Assembly (NCBI RefSeq): GCF_037055275.1
Contig: NZ_CP146343.1
Location: 3,010,501 to 3,074,500, forward strand
Direction of reading: 5' to 3'
Length of the DNA stretch: 64,000 bases
From: Pseudomonas sp. ML2-2023-3
GTDB taxonomy: Bacteria; Pseudomonadota; Gammaproteobacteria; Pseudomonadales; Pseudomonadaceae
The position numbers and the translations under genes were made by a program. Below the pieces are notes generated by a model. That model ran no database searches. It saw only the letters and a list, made by a program, of their open reading frames with translations, and was not told the origin of the DNA. Shown piece after piece: positions 54,472 through 62,715 of this stretch (within the stretch, counting starts at the first letter, position 1; each line of letters begins with the position of its first letter).

Positions 54472-56601
54472 CTAGGCCTCGCGCCCGGCCTTGTGTCCGG
54501 CACTGATGGCACCCTCGATGTAGCCAATGCTCCGGCAATCGCCAATGCTGGTGGCGCTCAAGCCCGCACGGGTCAATTCGTCGAGCAAGCCGGTGTTGGG
54601 CTGCGCGCCGATCGCCAGTACCACCGAATCGGCCTCGCTGCGGGCACTGCTGCCATCCGCCAGTTGATAAAGCACGGCATGGCCTTCAATGGCCGTTACG
54701 CAGGCTCCGGTAATCATCTCGCCGCCATGCACGCGAATTTCATGCAGCACCCGCCAGCGACGCACGATGGCCAGTTCGCGGCCCAGATGGGTGCCGCTTT
54801 CCAGCACGGTGACCTGGCGTCCCCGAGCGATCAGGAACTCCGCCAGTTCCAGGCCCACCAGCCCGCCACCGATGATGGTCACGCGCTTGCCCAGCGGCAT
54901 CCACACCCGTGACAGTTTTTCCATGGCTTCACGGCTGTCGGTCACCCCGGTCAGGCTGCCGGCTTTCATCAGCGCACGCTGGGTAAAGGACAGTTTGCGC
55001 CGGGCAATCTCGTCAGCCCGGTCGCCGGTCATCAGGCGGCGCAATTCGTCGCCACTCCAAACGTGGTCCTGATCGGCTCCGGGGATCGCCGGTGCCGCGC
55101 GTTCGGCGCCAACGGCCACCAGCACTTGATCCGCGCCCAGGTCGCGGAGCAGGGCAGGGCTGGCCTGGGTGTTCAGGCGCACATCGATGGATGATTGCTG
55201 TACCTGAACCTTGAGGTTGTCCAGCAAACGGGCGTTCTCGGCATAGGCCAGGCCCGCAAAAAACAGCGTACCGCCCAGGCGGTCGCTGCGTTCGAGCAGG
55301 GTCACGCGATGTCCGCGCAGGGCAGCGATGCGGGCGGCTTCCATCCCGGCAGGCCCGGCACCGACCACCACCAGATGCTTTGGCGTTGGGGTGGGACTGA
55401 TGACATATTCGAACTCATGGCCGGTCATGGGGTTGACCGCACACTTTACCCGCTCGTTGATGAAAATCTGGCTGACACACACGTAGCAGTAAATGCACGG
55501 GCGGATGCTGGTTTCCTGATCGTTGAGCAGTTTGTTCGGCAGTTCCGGATCGGCCAGCAGTTTGCGGGCCATGGCAATGAAGTCGCAGTCGCCCCGTTTC
55601 AGGGCAGCTTCACCGGCCTCAGGTTCGATCCGCCCTACGGCAATCACCGGCACTTGCACGCAGCGTTTGAGTGCGCCCGTCCACTCCATGAATCCGTTGG
55701 GCTTTTGTACCAGGGGCGCTTCGGTAAACACCACGCCGCTGGTGATGCGGGCACTGGCGGACACACTGACCGCATCGACCCCGGCGGCCTCGGCCATGCG
55801 CGCCACAGCCTTGGCGTCGTCCAGCGTGATGCCGCCGGGGGTGTGCAGCTCTTCTGCGTCCAGCCGCAGCCAGACAGCAAACTCATTGCCCACTTTGGCA
55901 CGTACTGCCGCGATGATTTCCAGCAGCAGCCGGGCACGGTTTTCCAGGGAGCCGCCGTACTCGTCTTCGCGCTGGTTGTAATAATCGGAAAGGAAACCGG
56001 CAATGATATAGCCGTGGGCCGCGTGCAGCTCCACACCGTCGAAACCGGCGCGTTTGGCCCGGTCGGCAGCCAAGGCAAACCAGTCGATCATGTGTGCGAT
56101 ATCAGCGCTGTCCATCACCCTGATCGGTGAGCCTTCGGCGCGCCGCTTCATGGAACTGACAAAGTTGGCCAGTTCTTCAGGTGTGAGTGCGGCCATCATG
56201 TCGCTTTGCAGCACAGGCGGCACCGAAGGCACCCACAGTTGCCGACCTTCAGCCATGTCGCGCACCGAGGTCTTGCCCGCGTGCTGAAGTTGCATGGCGA
56301 TTTTTGCGCCGTGCTGGTGGACGCGCTCGGCGAGGCGGCTTAAACCGGGGATGAAGTCATCGCTGGACACGCCGACCTGGAACGGCTCGGCGGTCCCGGC
56401 CGGGAACGCCACCGAGCACACGCCCATGATCAGCAGTCCGGCGCCGCCTCGGGCGCGGGCTTCGTAATAGGCTTGAATCCGTTCGCCGCAATGACCATCG
56501 GCTTCGGCGAAGTTGGAGCCCATGGGCGCCATGATGATGCGGTTGCGCAGCTCAAGAGAGCCAATGCGACCGGGTGCCAGCAACTGAGGGTATTTTGTCA
56601 T
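54472..56601 (-). CDS. NADH:flavin oxidoreductase / 2,4-dienoyl-CoA reductase-type iron-sulfur flavoprotein
   Basis: A 709-residue enzyme: an old-yellow-enzyme-type TIM barrel (1-360, with [11 protein letters not shown] and active-site [15 protein letters not shown], His193/His196), a [4Fe-4S] segment and a C-terminal FAD/NAD(P) half ([31 protein letters not shown]). The cluster cysteines are 369, 372, 375 and 387, so C-x2-C-x2-C-x11-C, one residue shorter than the C-x2-C-x3-C-x11-C of 2,4-dienoyl-CoA reductase. It probably reduces an enoyl or enone intermediate. It lies 86 bases after a hydrolase gene on the same strand. Confidence 0.88.
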   Translation of the reverse strand: MTKYPQLLAPGRIGSLELRNRIIMAPMGSNFAEADGHCGERIQAYYEARARGGAGLLIMGVCSVAFPAGTAEPFQVGVSSDDFIPGLSRLAERVHQHGAKIAMQLQHAGKTSVRDMAEGRQLWVPSVPPVLQSDMMAALTPEELANFVSSMKRRAEGSPIRVMDSADIAHMIDWFALAADRAKRAGFDGVELHAAHGYIIAGFLSDYYNQREDEYGGSLENRARLLLEIIAAVRAKVGNEFAVWLRLDAEELHTPGGITLDDAKAVARMAEAAGVDAVSVSASARITSGVVFTEAPLVQKPNGFMEWTGALKRCVQVPVIAVGRIEPEAGEAALKRGDCDFIAMARKLLADPELPNKLLNDQETSIRPCIYCYVCVSQIFINERVKCAVNPMTGHEFEYVISPTPTPKHLVVVGAGPAGMEAARIAALRGHRVTLLERSDRLGGTLFFAGLAYAENARLLDNLKVQVQQSSIDVRLNTQASPALLRDLGADQVLVAVGAERAAPAIPGADQDHVWSGDELRRLMTGDRADEIARRKLSFTQRALMKAGSLTGVTDSREAMEKLSRVWMPLGKRVTIIGGGLVGLELAEFLIARGRQVTVLESGTHLGRELAIVRRWRVLHEIRVHGGEMITGACVTAIEGHAVLYQLADGSSARSEADSVVLAIGAQPNTGLLDELTRAGLSATSIGDCRSIGYIEGAISAGHKAGREA

Positions 56602-56687
56602 TATTCGTTCAGCCCGAGCGGGTGTTTGAAGAAGGGACGGCCGCCCGCAGGCAGCCGTCAGTCATGGGGTGTACACGATGATGGTGT

Positions 56688-57515
56688 TCAGCCGCGTAAA
56701 AATTCCAGGCAAGCCTTGTTGAAGAGTTCGCGATGTTCCACCTGCACCCAGTGGCCGCACTGGTTGAGCATGATAAAGCGCGCATTGGGCGCGTGGTTCA
56801 GCACTTTGAGCGCGCCACTGGCAGGGTTGAAGTTGTCATCGGTGCCCCAGAAACCCAGGATCGGTGCTTGCAGCTCTTCAAGGCGCTCGGTCATGTTCGG
56901 CACCATCATGGTGGTAAACAGATTGCGCGGCTGGTGCACGGCCACGGCCACACGTTCGGCCAAGAGGCTGTCTTCCAGCTGCGAGCTGTCGAACAGTTGC
57001 AGGCTCATGATCCGGCGCATTTGCTCGATGCCCAGAGGGCCTGCGTTGTACAGTTCGACCATGCGTTGAATGCCGACCATCTTGAAGTAGGTTTCGCGGT
57101 CTTCAACACCGCCGGGAGCCATCAGGACAAGTTTCTCGACGCGCTCGGGTTCTGCCAGCGCCAGGCCCAGGGCAATGGCCCCGCCCAGGGAGTTGCCGAG
57201 CAGGGTCGCCCGCTTGACCCCCACCGCCTTGAGAAACCCCGACAGGGCGCTGACGAAGAACTCAAGGTTGTACTGGGCGCCCTCAGGCTTGTCGGAGCGG
57301 CCGAACCCCGGCAAATCCAGCACCAGATTGCGAAAACCTGCGGCGACAAACTGCGGGTAGTTGCCTTTGAAATTGCTGTAGCCGCTGGCGCCCGGTCCGC
57401 TGCCATGCAGCCACACCACTACCGGGCCGCTGCCTTCATCGAGAAAGTGCAGGCGCAGGCCGCTGTCCAGTGTCACAAAGTGGCCGATGGGCAGGGGAAG
57501 GTCTTGTTCTGTCAT
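56688..57515 (-). CDS. alpha/beta hydrolase (meta-cleavage product hydrolase-like)
   Basis: A 275-residue alpha/beta hydrolase. It has VVVWLHGSGPGASGYSNFKGNYP, nucleophile elbow LLGNSLGGAIAL, acid region LGFWGTDDNFNPA and the His in NQCGHWVQVEHREL. The GSGPGASGY motif is that of C-C bond hydrolases such as BphD/XylF (MCP hydrolases). A role in cleaving a vinylogous diketone or ring-opened product is suggested, but an ester hydrolase is possible. The ATG at 57515 follows GGAG. The MFS gene lies 17 bases upstream. Confidence 0.87.
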   Translation of the reverse strand: MTEQDLPLPIGHFVTLDSGLRLHFLDEGSGPVVVWLHGSGPGASGYSNFKGNYPQFVAAGFRNLVLDLPGFGRSDKPEGAQYNLEFFVSALSGFLKAVGVKRATLLGNSLGGAIALGLALAEPERVEKLVLMAPGGVEDRETYFKMVGIQRMVELYNAGPLGIEQMRRIMSLQLFDSSQLEDSLLAERVAVAVHQPRNLFTTMMVPNMTERLEELQAPILGFWGTDDNFNPASGALKVLNHAPNARFIMLNQCGHWVQVEHRELFNKACLEFLRG

Positions 57516-57532
57516 CACTCAATCTCCAAAAG

Positions 57533-58864
57533 TCAGGCTGTGGCCGCGTCAGCCAGCGATGCTGGGGTCGGGGTCTTGTTCATCAGATGGTTGCGATAGC
57601 GCGGCAAGGCCAGGGCCAGAAAACACGAAGCCAGCACCAGCAACGAGACACAGGAGGCCAAGGCATAGCGCAGGCCTTCGTTGCCCAGGCGATGGGCGAA
57701 GCCGTCACTGAGCATGCCGATCAGCAGCGGGCCGACGCCCACCCCGAGCAGGGTCATGGACATCACGAAAATCGCGGTGGCCTGGGCCAGTCGGGTAGCC
57801 GGGAACAGATGGGAAATGGCCCCCAGGCAGGGTGTCGCCCACCATGTGCCGAAAAAGCTGAACACGCTGTAGAAAATAAAGGCGGTCGGTACAGGCGTGC
57901 TGCCCACATAAAATGCGGTACCAACCGGCCACAGGAAGTAAGCCAGCGCGAACGGTATGCTGATCAGCGTGCCCAGCAGCGGCACCCCGATCTGCCAGCC
58001 CTTGTCACGACGGGCCAGGCGGTCACACAAAATACCGCAGGTGAGGGTGCCAAAGGTGGCCCCGGCACCGCCCGCCACCCCGGCCAGCAGCCCGGCGTCC
58101 TGCAGGCTCAGACCGTGAGAGCGGATCAGAAAGCTGGGGCTCCAGGTGCCGATGGCATAACCGGCAATGGCCGCAGAGCCGCCGGTGAGCACAATCCAGA
58201 GGAAGGACGGGGTCTGGAACAGCTCGCGCACCGTGACGGCCCAATTGGCCTGCGCCACCTGACTGGGGTTGACCAGCATCGCGGGTTTTGGCGCCCGTAC
58301 GGTGAGCAGCAACAGCAGCCCGAGAAAAATCCCCGGTGCGCCGATCACCACAAATGCAAAACGCCAGCCGTAATGCTGCGCGATCCAGCCCCCCAGCCCC
58401 AGCCCGAAAATGGCCCCCAGGCTTGAGCCCAGCATCAGTACTGACAAGGCGGTGGAGCGGCGTTCGGGCGGATACAGGTCCGAGACCATTGCCATTGATG
58501 GAGCGGTGCCACCGGCTTCACCGATCGCCACCCCGATCCGGGCCACCACCAGCATCGCAAAACTGGCTGCGAAGCCGCAGAAAATGGTCATGACGCTCCA
58601 GGCGATACAGCTGAAGGCGATGACTTTCTTGCGTCCGATACGGTCAGAGAGCCGCCCCAGAGGAAAGCCGAAGAGGGTGTAAAAGACCGCAAAGGTCACA
58701 CCTGAAAGCAGGCCGATACCGGTGTCAGAAATGCCGAATTCTGCTTTTACCGGCTCGATCAAAATGGCCATCAGCAGCCGGTCGATGTAGTTGAAGACAT
58801 AGATGGCAGCCAAAACGCCTAATGCGTAATGAGTTCGCCAGGTGGGGCGCAAGGGTATGGACAC
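57533..58864 (-). CDS. MFS transporter (spinster-like)
   Basis: A 443-residue, 12-helix transporter. VFNYIDRLLMAILIEPVKAEFGISDTGIGLL, PLGRLSDRIGRKKVIA and RIGVAIGEAGGTAPSMAMVSDLYPPERR are typical of the Spns-like group common in aromatic and steroid degraders. The start is GTG at 58864 with GGGAGAGC upstream. It heads the minus-strand unit MFS-hydrolase-flavoprotein and likely imports their substrate. Confidence 0.85.
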   Translation of the reverse strand: MSIPLRPTWRTHYALGVLAAIYVFNYIDRLLMAILIEPVKAEFGISDTGIGLLSGVTFAVFYTLFGFPLGRLSDRIGRKKVIAFSCIAWSVMTIFCGFAASFAMLVVARIGVAIGEAGGTAPSMAMVSDLYPPERRSTALSVLMLGSSLGAIFGLGLGGWIAQHYGWRFAFVVIGAPGIFLGLLLLLTVRAPKPAMLVNPSQVAQANWAVTVRELFQTPSFLWIVLTGGSAAIAGYAIGTWSPSFLIRSHGLSLQDAGLLAGVAGGAGATFGTLTCGILCDRLARRDKGWQIGVPLLGTLISIPFALAYFLWPVGTAFYVGSTPVPTAFIFYSVFSFFGTWWATPCLGAISHLFPATRLAQATAIFVMSMTLLGVGVGPLLIGMLSDGFAHRLGNEGLRYALASCVSLLVLASCFLALALPRYRNHLMNKTPTPASLADAATA

Positions 58865-58955
58865 GACGGGCTCTCCCGGTTTTTTGTTCTAGTGAATCCG
58901 TTATTCCATAAAGTGCCTGGCGGGTACATCGTCCATTCAGACCAGCCGGTCATCT

Positions 58956-59119
58956 TGTAGTCGCTGACGAGCGCCGCGAGGCTGCGTCCGGCGGCGAAGC
59001 CGTCGTAAATCCGGATGTTGCGGTGCGTCAGGAAAAGCCGGGGGGTCAGGTTTTGCGGTCGCTACGTCGTAGTGGCGCACAAAACAGATCGCAGCCTCGT
59101 TCTACTCGTCAGCGACTAC
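58956..59119. repeat. long inverted repeat, copy C (tandem with D)
   Basis: TGTAGTCGCTGACGAGCGCC...GAGGCTGCG at the left pairs with GATCGCAGCCTCG...CTCGTCAGCGACTACA at the right. The centre (GTCCGGCGGCGAAGCCGTCG, then TAAATCCGGATGTTG) recurs almost unchanged in copy D. Confidence 0.85.
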
Positions 59120-59148
59120 AAGGCGGGTTGGCGGGTTGGCGGTGAAAT

Positions 59149-59314
59149 GTGTAGCCGCTGACGAGCCGTGCGAGGCTGCGTCCGGCGGCGAAGCCGTCGT
59201 AAATCCGGATGTTGAGATGAATCAGGAAAAGCTGTGGGGCCAAGTTTTGCGGTCGCTACGTCGCAGTGGCGCACCAAACAGATCGCAGCCTCGTTCTACT
59301 CGTCAGCGACTACA
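59149..59314. repeat. long inverted repeat, copy D
   Basis: A near-duplicate of copy C, 29 bases downstream: the same arms, the same GGCGGCGAAGCCGTCG inner palindrome and the same TTTTGCGGTCGCTACGTCG segment, with scattered substitutions between. The pair fills the divergent intergenic region between the MFS gene and the SDR operon. Confidence 0.85.
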
Positions 59315-59453
59315 TGGCGGGTAATGCGCCAGCACGGTCTGAGTGCTGCTTAGTCCCATCGGACGATGTTCAGCTTTTTTCTCCAGTCAATGATTGCTCC
59401 CATACACCGCCCCGGCTTCAGGGCGGCCGGAATCGGGCAGGCGGGAGAACTCT

Positions 59454-60188
59454 ATGAAATTGCTGAATAAAGTGGCGTTTGTAACGGGCGCTGGTCAAGG
59501 CATGGGACGGGCAATCGTTCGTCATTTTGCCGAGCAGGGCGCAAAGGTTGTCGCAGCTGACATCAATCTGGAAGCCGCGCGCCAAAGCATTGAAGGGCTA
59601 GGCGAAAACGCGCTTGCCGTCAGTTGCAACGTGGCCGACAGCGATTCGGTTGCCACCGCAATGGCCGCCGTTCACGCGCATTTCGGCAGCCTCGACGTGC
59701 TGGTCAATAACGCGGGCATCGGTTCGATTGACGCTTTCGCGCAAACACCGGACGAGAACTGGCAGCGTGTCATCGGCGTCAACCTTACCGGTACGTTTTT
59801 CTGCAGCCGTGAAGCGGTAAAACTGATGCTGCAGGCCGCCACCCCCGGCGTGGTGATCAATATCTCCAGCACCTCGGCCCTGACCGGTGAAGGTCCCAGC
59901 CATTACTGCGCGGCCAAGGCCGGTGTGATGGGGCTGACCCGCAGCATGGCCCGGGAACTGGCAGGCAATGGCATTCGCGTCAACACCATCGTTCCCGGTC
60001 CCACCAACACCCCGATGATGGCCGATATCCCGGAAGACTGGATGCAAAGCATGCTCAAGGCCATCCCTCTGGGCCGCATGGGTGAAACCGATGAAATCGC
60101 TCGCGTTGCGGCCTTCCTGGCCAGTGATGACGCGGCATTCATTACCGGCCAGAACCTCGCGGTCAACGGCGGCATGGCGTTTATCTAA
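59454..60188 (+). CDS. SDR family oxidoreductase
   Basis: A 244-residue classical SDR: TGAGQGMGRA nucleotide motif (10-19), LVNNAGIGS, catalytic Ser in NISSTSAL and Tyr/Lys in HYCAAKAGVMG, and a standard C-terminal GQNLAVNGG. GGGAG precedes the ATG at 59454. It is the first gene of a plus-strand unit of at least five genes (two SDRs, SnoaL-like, OYE, acyl-CoA synthetase), divergent from the MFS unit. Substrate unknown. Confidence 0.88.
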   Translation: MKLLNKVAFVTGAGQGMGRAIVRHFAEQGAKVVAADINLEAARQSIEGLGENALAVSCNVADSDSVATAMAAVHAHFGSLDVLVNNAGIGSIDAFAQTPDENWQRVIGVNLTGTFFCSREAVKLMLQAATPGVVINISSTSALTGEGPSHYCAAKAGVMGLTRSMARELAGNGIRVNTIVPGPTNTPMMADIPEDWMQSMLKAIPLGRMGETDEIARVAAFLASDDAAFITGQNLAVNGGMAFI

Positions 60189-60218
60189 ACGCCGGGCGCA
60201 GCAATGGGAGAGCAGATC

Positions 60219-60992
60219 ATGGGTACTCGTTTACACGACAAGATTGCATTTATCACCGGCGCCGGTTCCGGCATTGGTGCTGCTACCGCACTGCGGTTTG
60301 CCGAAGAGGGCGCCCTGGTGGTGCTCTGCGGGCGTCGCATCGAGCCGCTGCAAGCGGTCGCCGCACAGATCCGTGACAGCGGCGGTCGCGCCGAGTGCGC
60401 GGTGGCCGATGTCAGCAATGAAGCAGCCTATGTCGCAGCCATCAGTGAGGCGGCGCAGCGCCACGGTCGACTGGATATTCTGGTCAACAACGCGATGGCC
60501 TACAGCTGGGGCGCGATTGACAGCACTTCGACGGCTGACTGGCATTCCAACTTTGCAACCACCGTGGACGGCACCTTCTGGGGGACGCGCACGGCACTGG
60601 GTCTGATGCGCGCTCAGGGCAGCGGCTCGATCATCAATCTGGCCTCGATCTGCGGTCAGTTCGGTACGCCCTGGATGGCGGGCTATTCCGCCGCCAAGGC
60701 CGCCGTGATCAATTTCAGTCGCGCCGCCGCCAGTGAGGGCGCGAGCCACAACATTCGCTGCAACGTGGTCAGCCCGGGCGTGGTCGAGACACCCGCCACG
60801 GCCGGCATGCTCACCGACGACAAGACCCGCACCAATACCGAAAAACTGATCCCGCTCAAGCGCGTCGGCCAACCCGTAGAAGTGGCCAACGCCATTCTGT
60901 TTTTGGCCAGCGATGAAGCCTCGTATGTCACCGGCGCCTGTTTGCCGGTCGATGGCGGGCGCAGTAGCGAGCTGTACACGGTATTGGAATAA
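60219..60992 (+). CDS. SDR family oxidoreductase
   Basis: A 257-residue SDR: TGAGSGIGAATAL, LVNNAMAYSW (the usual NNAG is NNAM), catalytic Ser in LASICGQ and Tyr/Lys in GYSAAKAAVINF, and the end YVTGACLPVDGG. Start ATG at 60219 (MGTRLHDK) rather than 60204. It follows the first SDR by 30 bases; the two are only distantly alike and probably act on different hydroxyl/keto groups. Confidence 0.88.
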   Translation: MGTRLHDKIAFITGAGSGIGAATALRFAEEGALVVLCGRRIEPLQAVAAQIRDSGGRAECAVADVSNEAAYVAAISEAAQRHGRLDILVNNAMAYSWGAIDSTSTADWHSNFATTVDGTFWGTRTALGLMRAQGSGSIINLASICGQFGTPWMAGYSAAKAAVINFSRAAASEGASHNIRCNVVSPGVVETPATAGMLTDDKTRTNTEKLIPLKRVGQPVEVANAILFLASDEASYVTGACLPVDGGRSSELYTVLE

Positions 60993-61002
60993 GGACCCTT
61001 TT

Positions 61003-61632
61003 ATGGAACAGAACGCCTTGCTTGCCCGTCTTGATCGGCTGGAGTCGATTGAGGAAATTCGCCAGTTGGCCGGCAAATACTCGTTGTCGCTGGACATGCG
61101 CGACCTCGATGCCCACGTCAATCTGTTTGCCGAAGACATCCGTGTCGGTCGCGAAAAAACCGGGCGTGCGCACCTCAAAGCCTGGGTCGATGACACCCTG
61201 CGTGACCAGTTTCATGGCACCTCCCATCACCTTGGTCAGCACCTCATCGAGTTCACCGACCCTGATCACGCCGTGGGCGTGGTGTATTCCAAGAACGAAC
61301 ACGAGACCGGCCCCGAGTGGGTCACCATGCAAATGCTGTATTGGGATGACTACGAGCGGATGCAGGGGCGCTGGTATTTCCGCCGTCGCCTGCCGTGCTA
61401 CTGGTACGCCAGTGACCTCAACAAACCGCCGATCGGCACGCAAAAAATGCGTTGGCCGGGGCGCGAACCCTATGCCGGTACTTTCCACGACCTGTTCCCG
61501 TCCTGGACCGAGTTCTGGGCCCATCGTCCTGACAAGGACCAACTGCCCCAGGTAGCGACAGCAGCCCCGGTCGAACACTTTCTTGCCACCCTGCGCCGAG
61601 GGGCTGGCGCACCGAAAATTCGCGTGCGCTGA
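61003..61632 (+). CDS. SnoaL/NTF2-like protein
   Basis: A 209-residue protein. The SnoaL-type opening is ALLARLDRLESIEEIRQLAGKYSLSLDMRDLDAHVNLFAEDI. Aromatic residues around DQFHGTSHHLGQHLIEF and WYFRRRLPCYWY would line the cone-shaped pocket, with a possible catalytic His in HGTSHH. Such proteins act as hydratases, isomerases or dehydratases on ring compounds; which applies here is unknown. AAGGAC precedes the ATG at 61003. Confidence 0.8.
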   Translation: MEQNALLARLDRLESIEEIRQLAGKYSLSLDMRDLDAHVNLFAEDIRVGREKTGRAHLKAWVDDTLRDQFHGTSHHLGQHLIEFTDPDHAVGVVYSKNEHETGPEWVTMQMLYWDDYERMQGRWYFRRRLPCYWYASDLNKPPIGTQKMRWPGREPYAGTFHDLFPSWTEFWAHRPDKDQLPQVATAAPVEHFLATLRRGAGAPKIRVR

Positions 61633-61641
61633 GGACTGACC

Positions 61642-62715
61642 ATGAGCATTTTGTTTGAACCTGTGCGCCTCGGTGAGCTTGAACTGGCCAACCGTATCGT
61701 CATGGCACCGATGACCCGCAGCCGTGCTGACCAGCATGGCGTACCCACTGCCGAGATGGTCGAGTACTACCGCCAGCGTGCGTCTGCCGGGTTGATCGTC
61801 GCCGAAGGCACTGCGCCTTCAGCCAGCGGCCTGGGCTATTGCCGTACGCCAGCGATTTATAACGCCGGGCAGATCGCTGCCTGGAAGGCCGTGACCGACG
61901 CGGTACACGCCGAAGGCGGTCTGATCGTGCTGCAACTGATGCACGTAGGCCGCGCTTCCAGCGCTCACAACAAACCGGCCGGGGCCGCGACGGTTGCGCC
62001 GTCGGCCTTGCGCGCACGCACCCAGTTGTTTACCGACACCGCCGGGATGGTCGATACCGACGAGCCCCAGGCCATGTCGCTGCAGGATATCGCCCTGGTG
62101 ATCGAGGAATACCGCCAGGCTGCTTTGAATGCACGCCAAGCCGGATTTGACGGGGTCGAGTTGCACTGCACCAGCGGTTATCTGCCGATGCAGTTCATGG
62201 CGTCGGGCAGCAACCTGCGTGAAGACGAGTACGGTGGCAGCGTCGAGAACCGTGTGCGCTTCCCGGCACAGGTGCTGGCGGCAATGGCTTCGGCCATTGG
62301 TGCCGGGCGTGTGGCGCTGCGCTTGTGCCCGGGCAATCCGTTCAATGACATCGATGACGCAGACCCGTTGGCCACCGCCGTGGCGCTGTGCAAGGCCGCC
62401 GAGCCTATGGGCCTGGCGTACGTGCATATCATGCGTTCGCCCCTGACTGAGCTGGATGCCTTTGCCCTGGCCCAGCGTCATTGCAGCAACGGCCTGATCC
62501 TCAATGACGGTTTTGACGGTGAGTCGGCCGAGGCTGCACTGCAGGCCGGGCAGGGGGATGCGGTGTCGTTTGCCCGTCACTTTATTGCCAATCCGGATCT
62601 GGTGGAGCGTCTGCGCAAGGGGCTGCCGCTGGCCCGTTTCGATCGCAAGACCTTGTACTCCCCAGGCCCTGAAGGCTACAGCGATTACCCGCGGGTCGAG
62701 GCGGTGGCGCCATGA
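61642..62715 (+). CDS. old yellow enzyme family alkene reductase (NemA-like)
   Basis: A 357-residue FMN-dependent ene-reductase: LANRIVMAPMTRSRAD, LQLMHVGRASSAHNKP and DEYGGSVENRVRF are typical. The substrate-activating pair is normally H-x-x-N or H-x-x-H before GYLL; here it reads H175-C-T-S178 in ELHCTSGYLPMQFM, so the second ligand is Ser. It would reduce the C=C bond of an enone or enoate if active. It starts nine bases after the SnoaL-like gene and overlaps the synthetase start by four bases. Confidence 0.88.
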   Translation: MSILFEPVRLGELELANRIVMAPMTRSRADQHGVPTAEMVEYYRQRASAGLIVAEGTAPSASGLGYCRTPAIYNAGQIAAWKAVTDAVHAEGGLIVLQLMHVGRASSAHNKPAGAATVAPSALRARTQLFTDTAGMVDTDEPQAMSLQDIALVIEEYRQAALNARQAGFDGVELHCTSGYLPMQFMASGSNLREDEYGGSVENRVRFPAQVLAAMASAIGAGRVALRLCPGNPFNDIDDADPLATAVALCKAAEPMGLAYVHIMRSPLTELDAFALAQRHCSNGLILNDGFDGESAEAALQAGQGDAVSFARHFIANPDLVERLRKGLPLARFDRKTLYSPGPEGYSDYPRVEAVAP

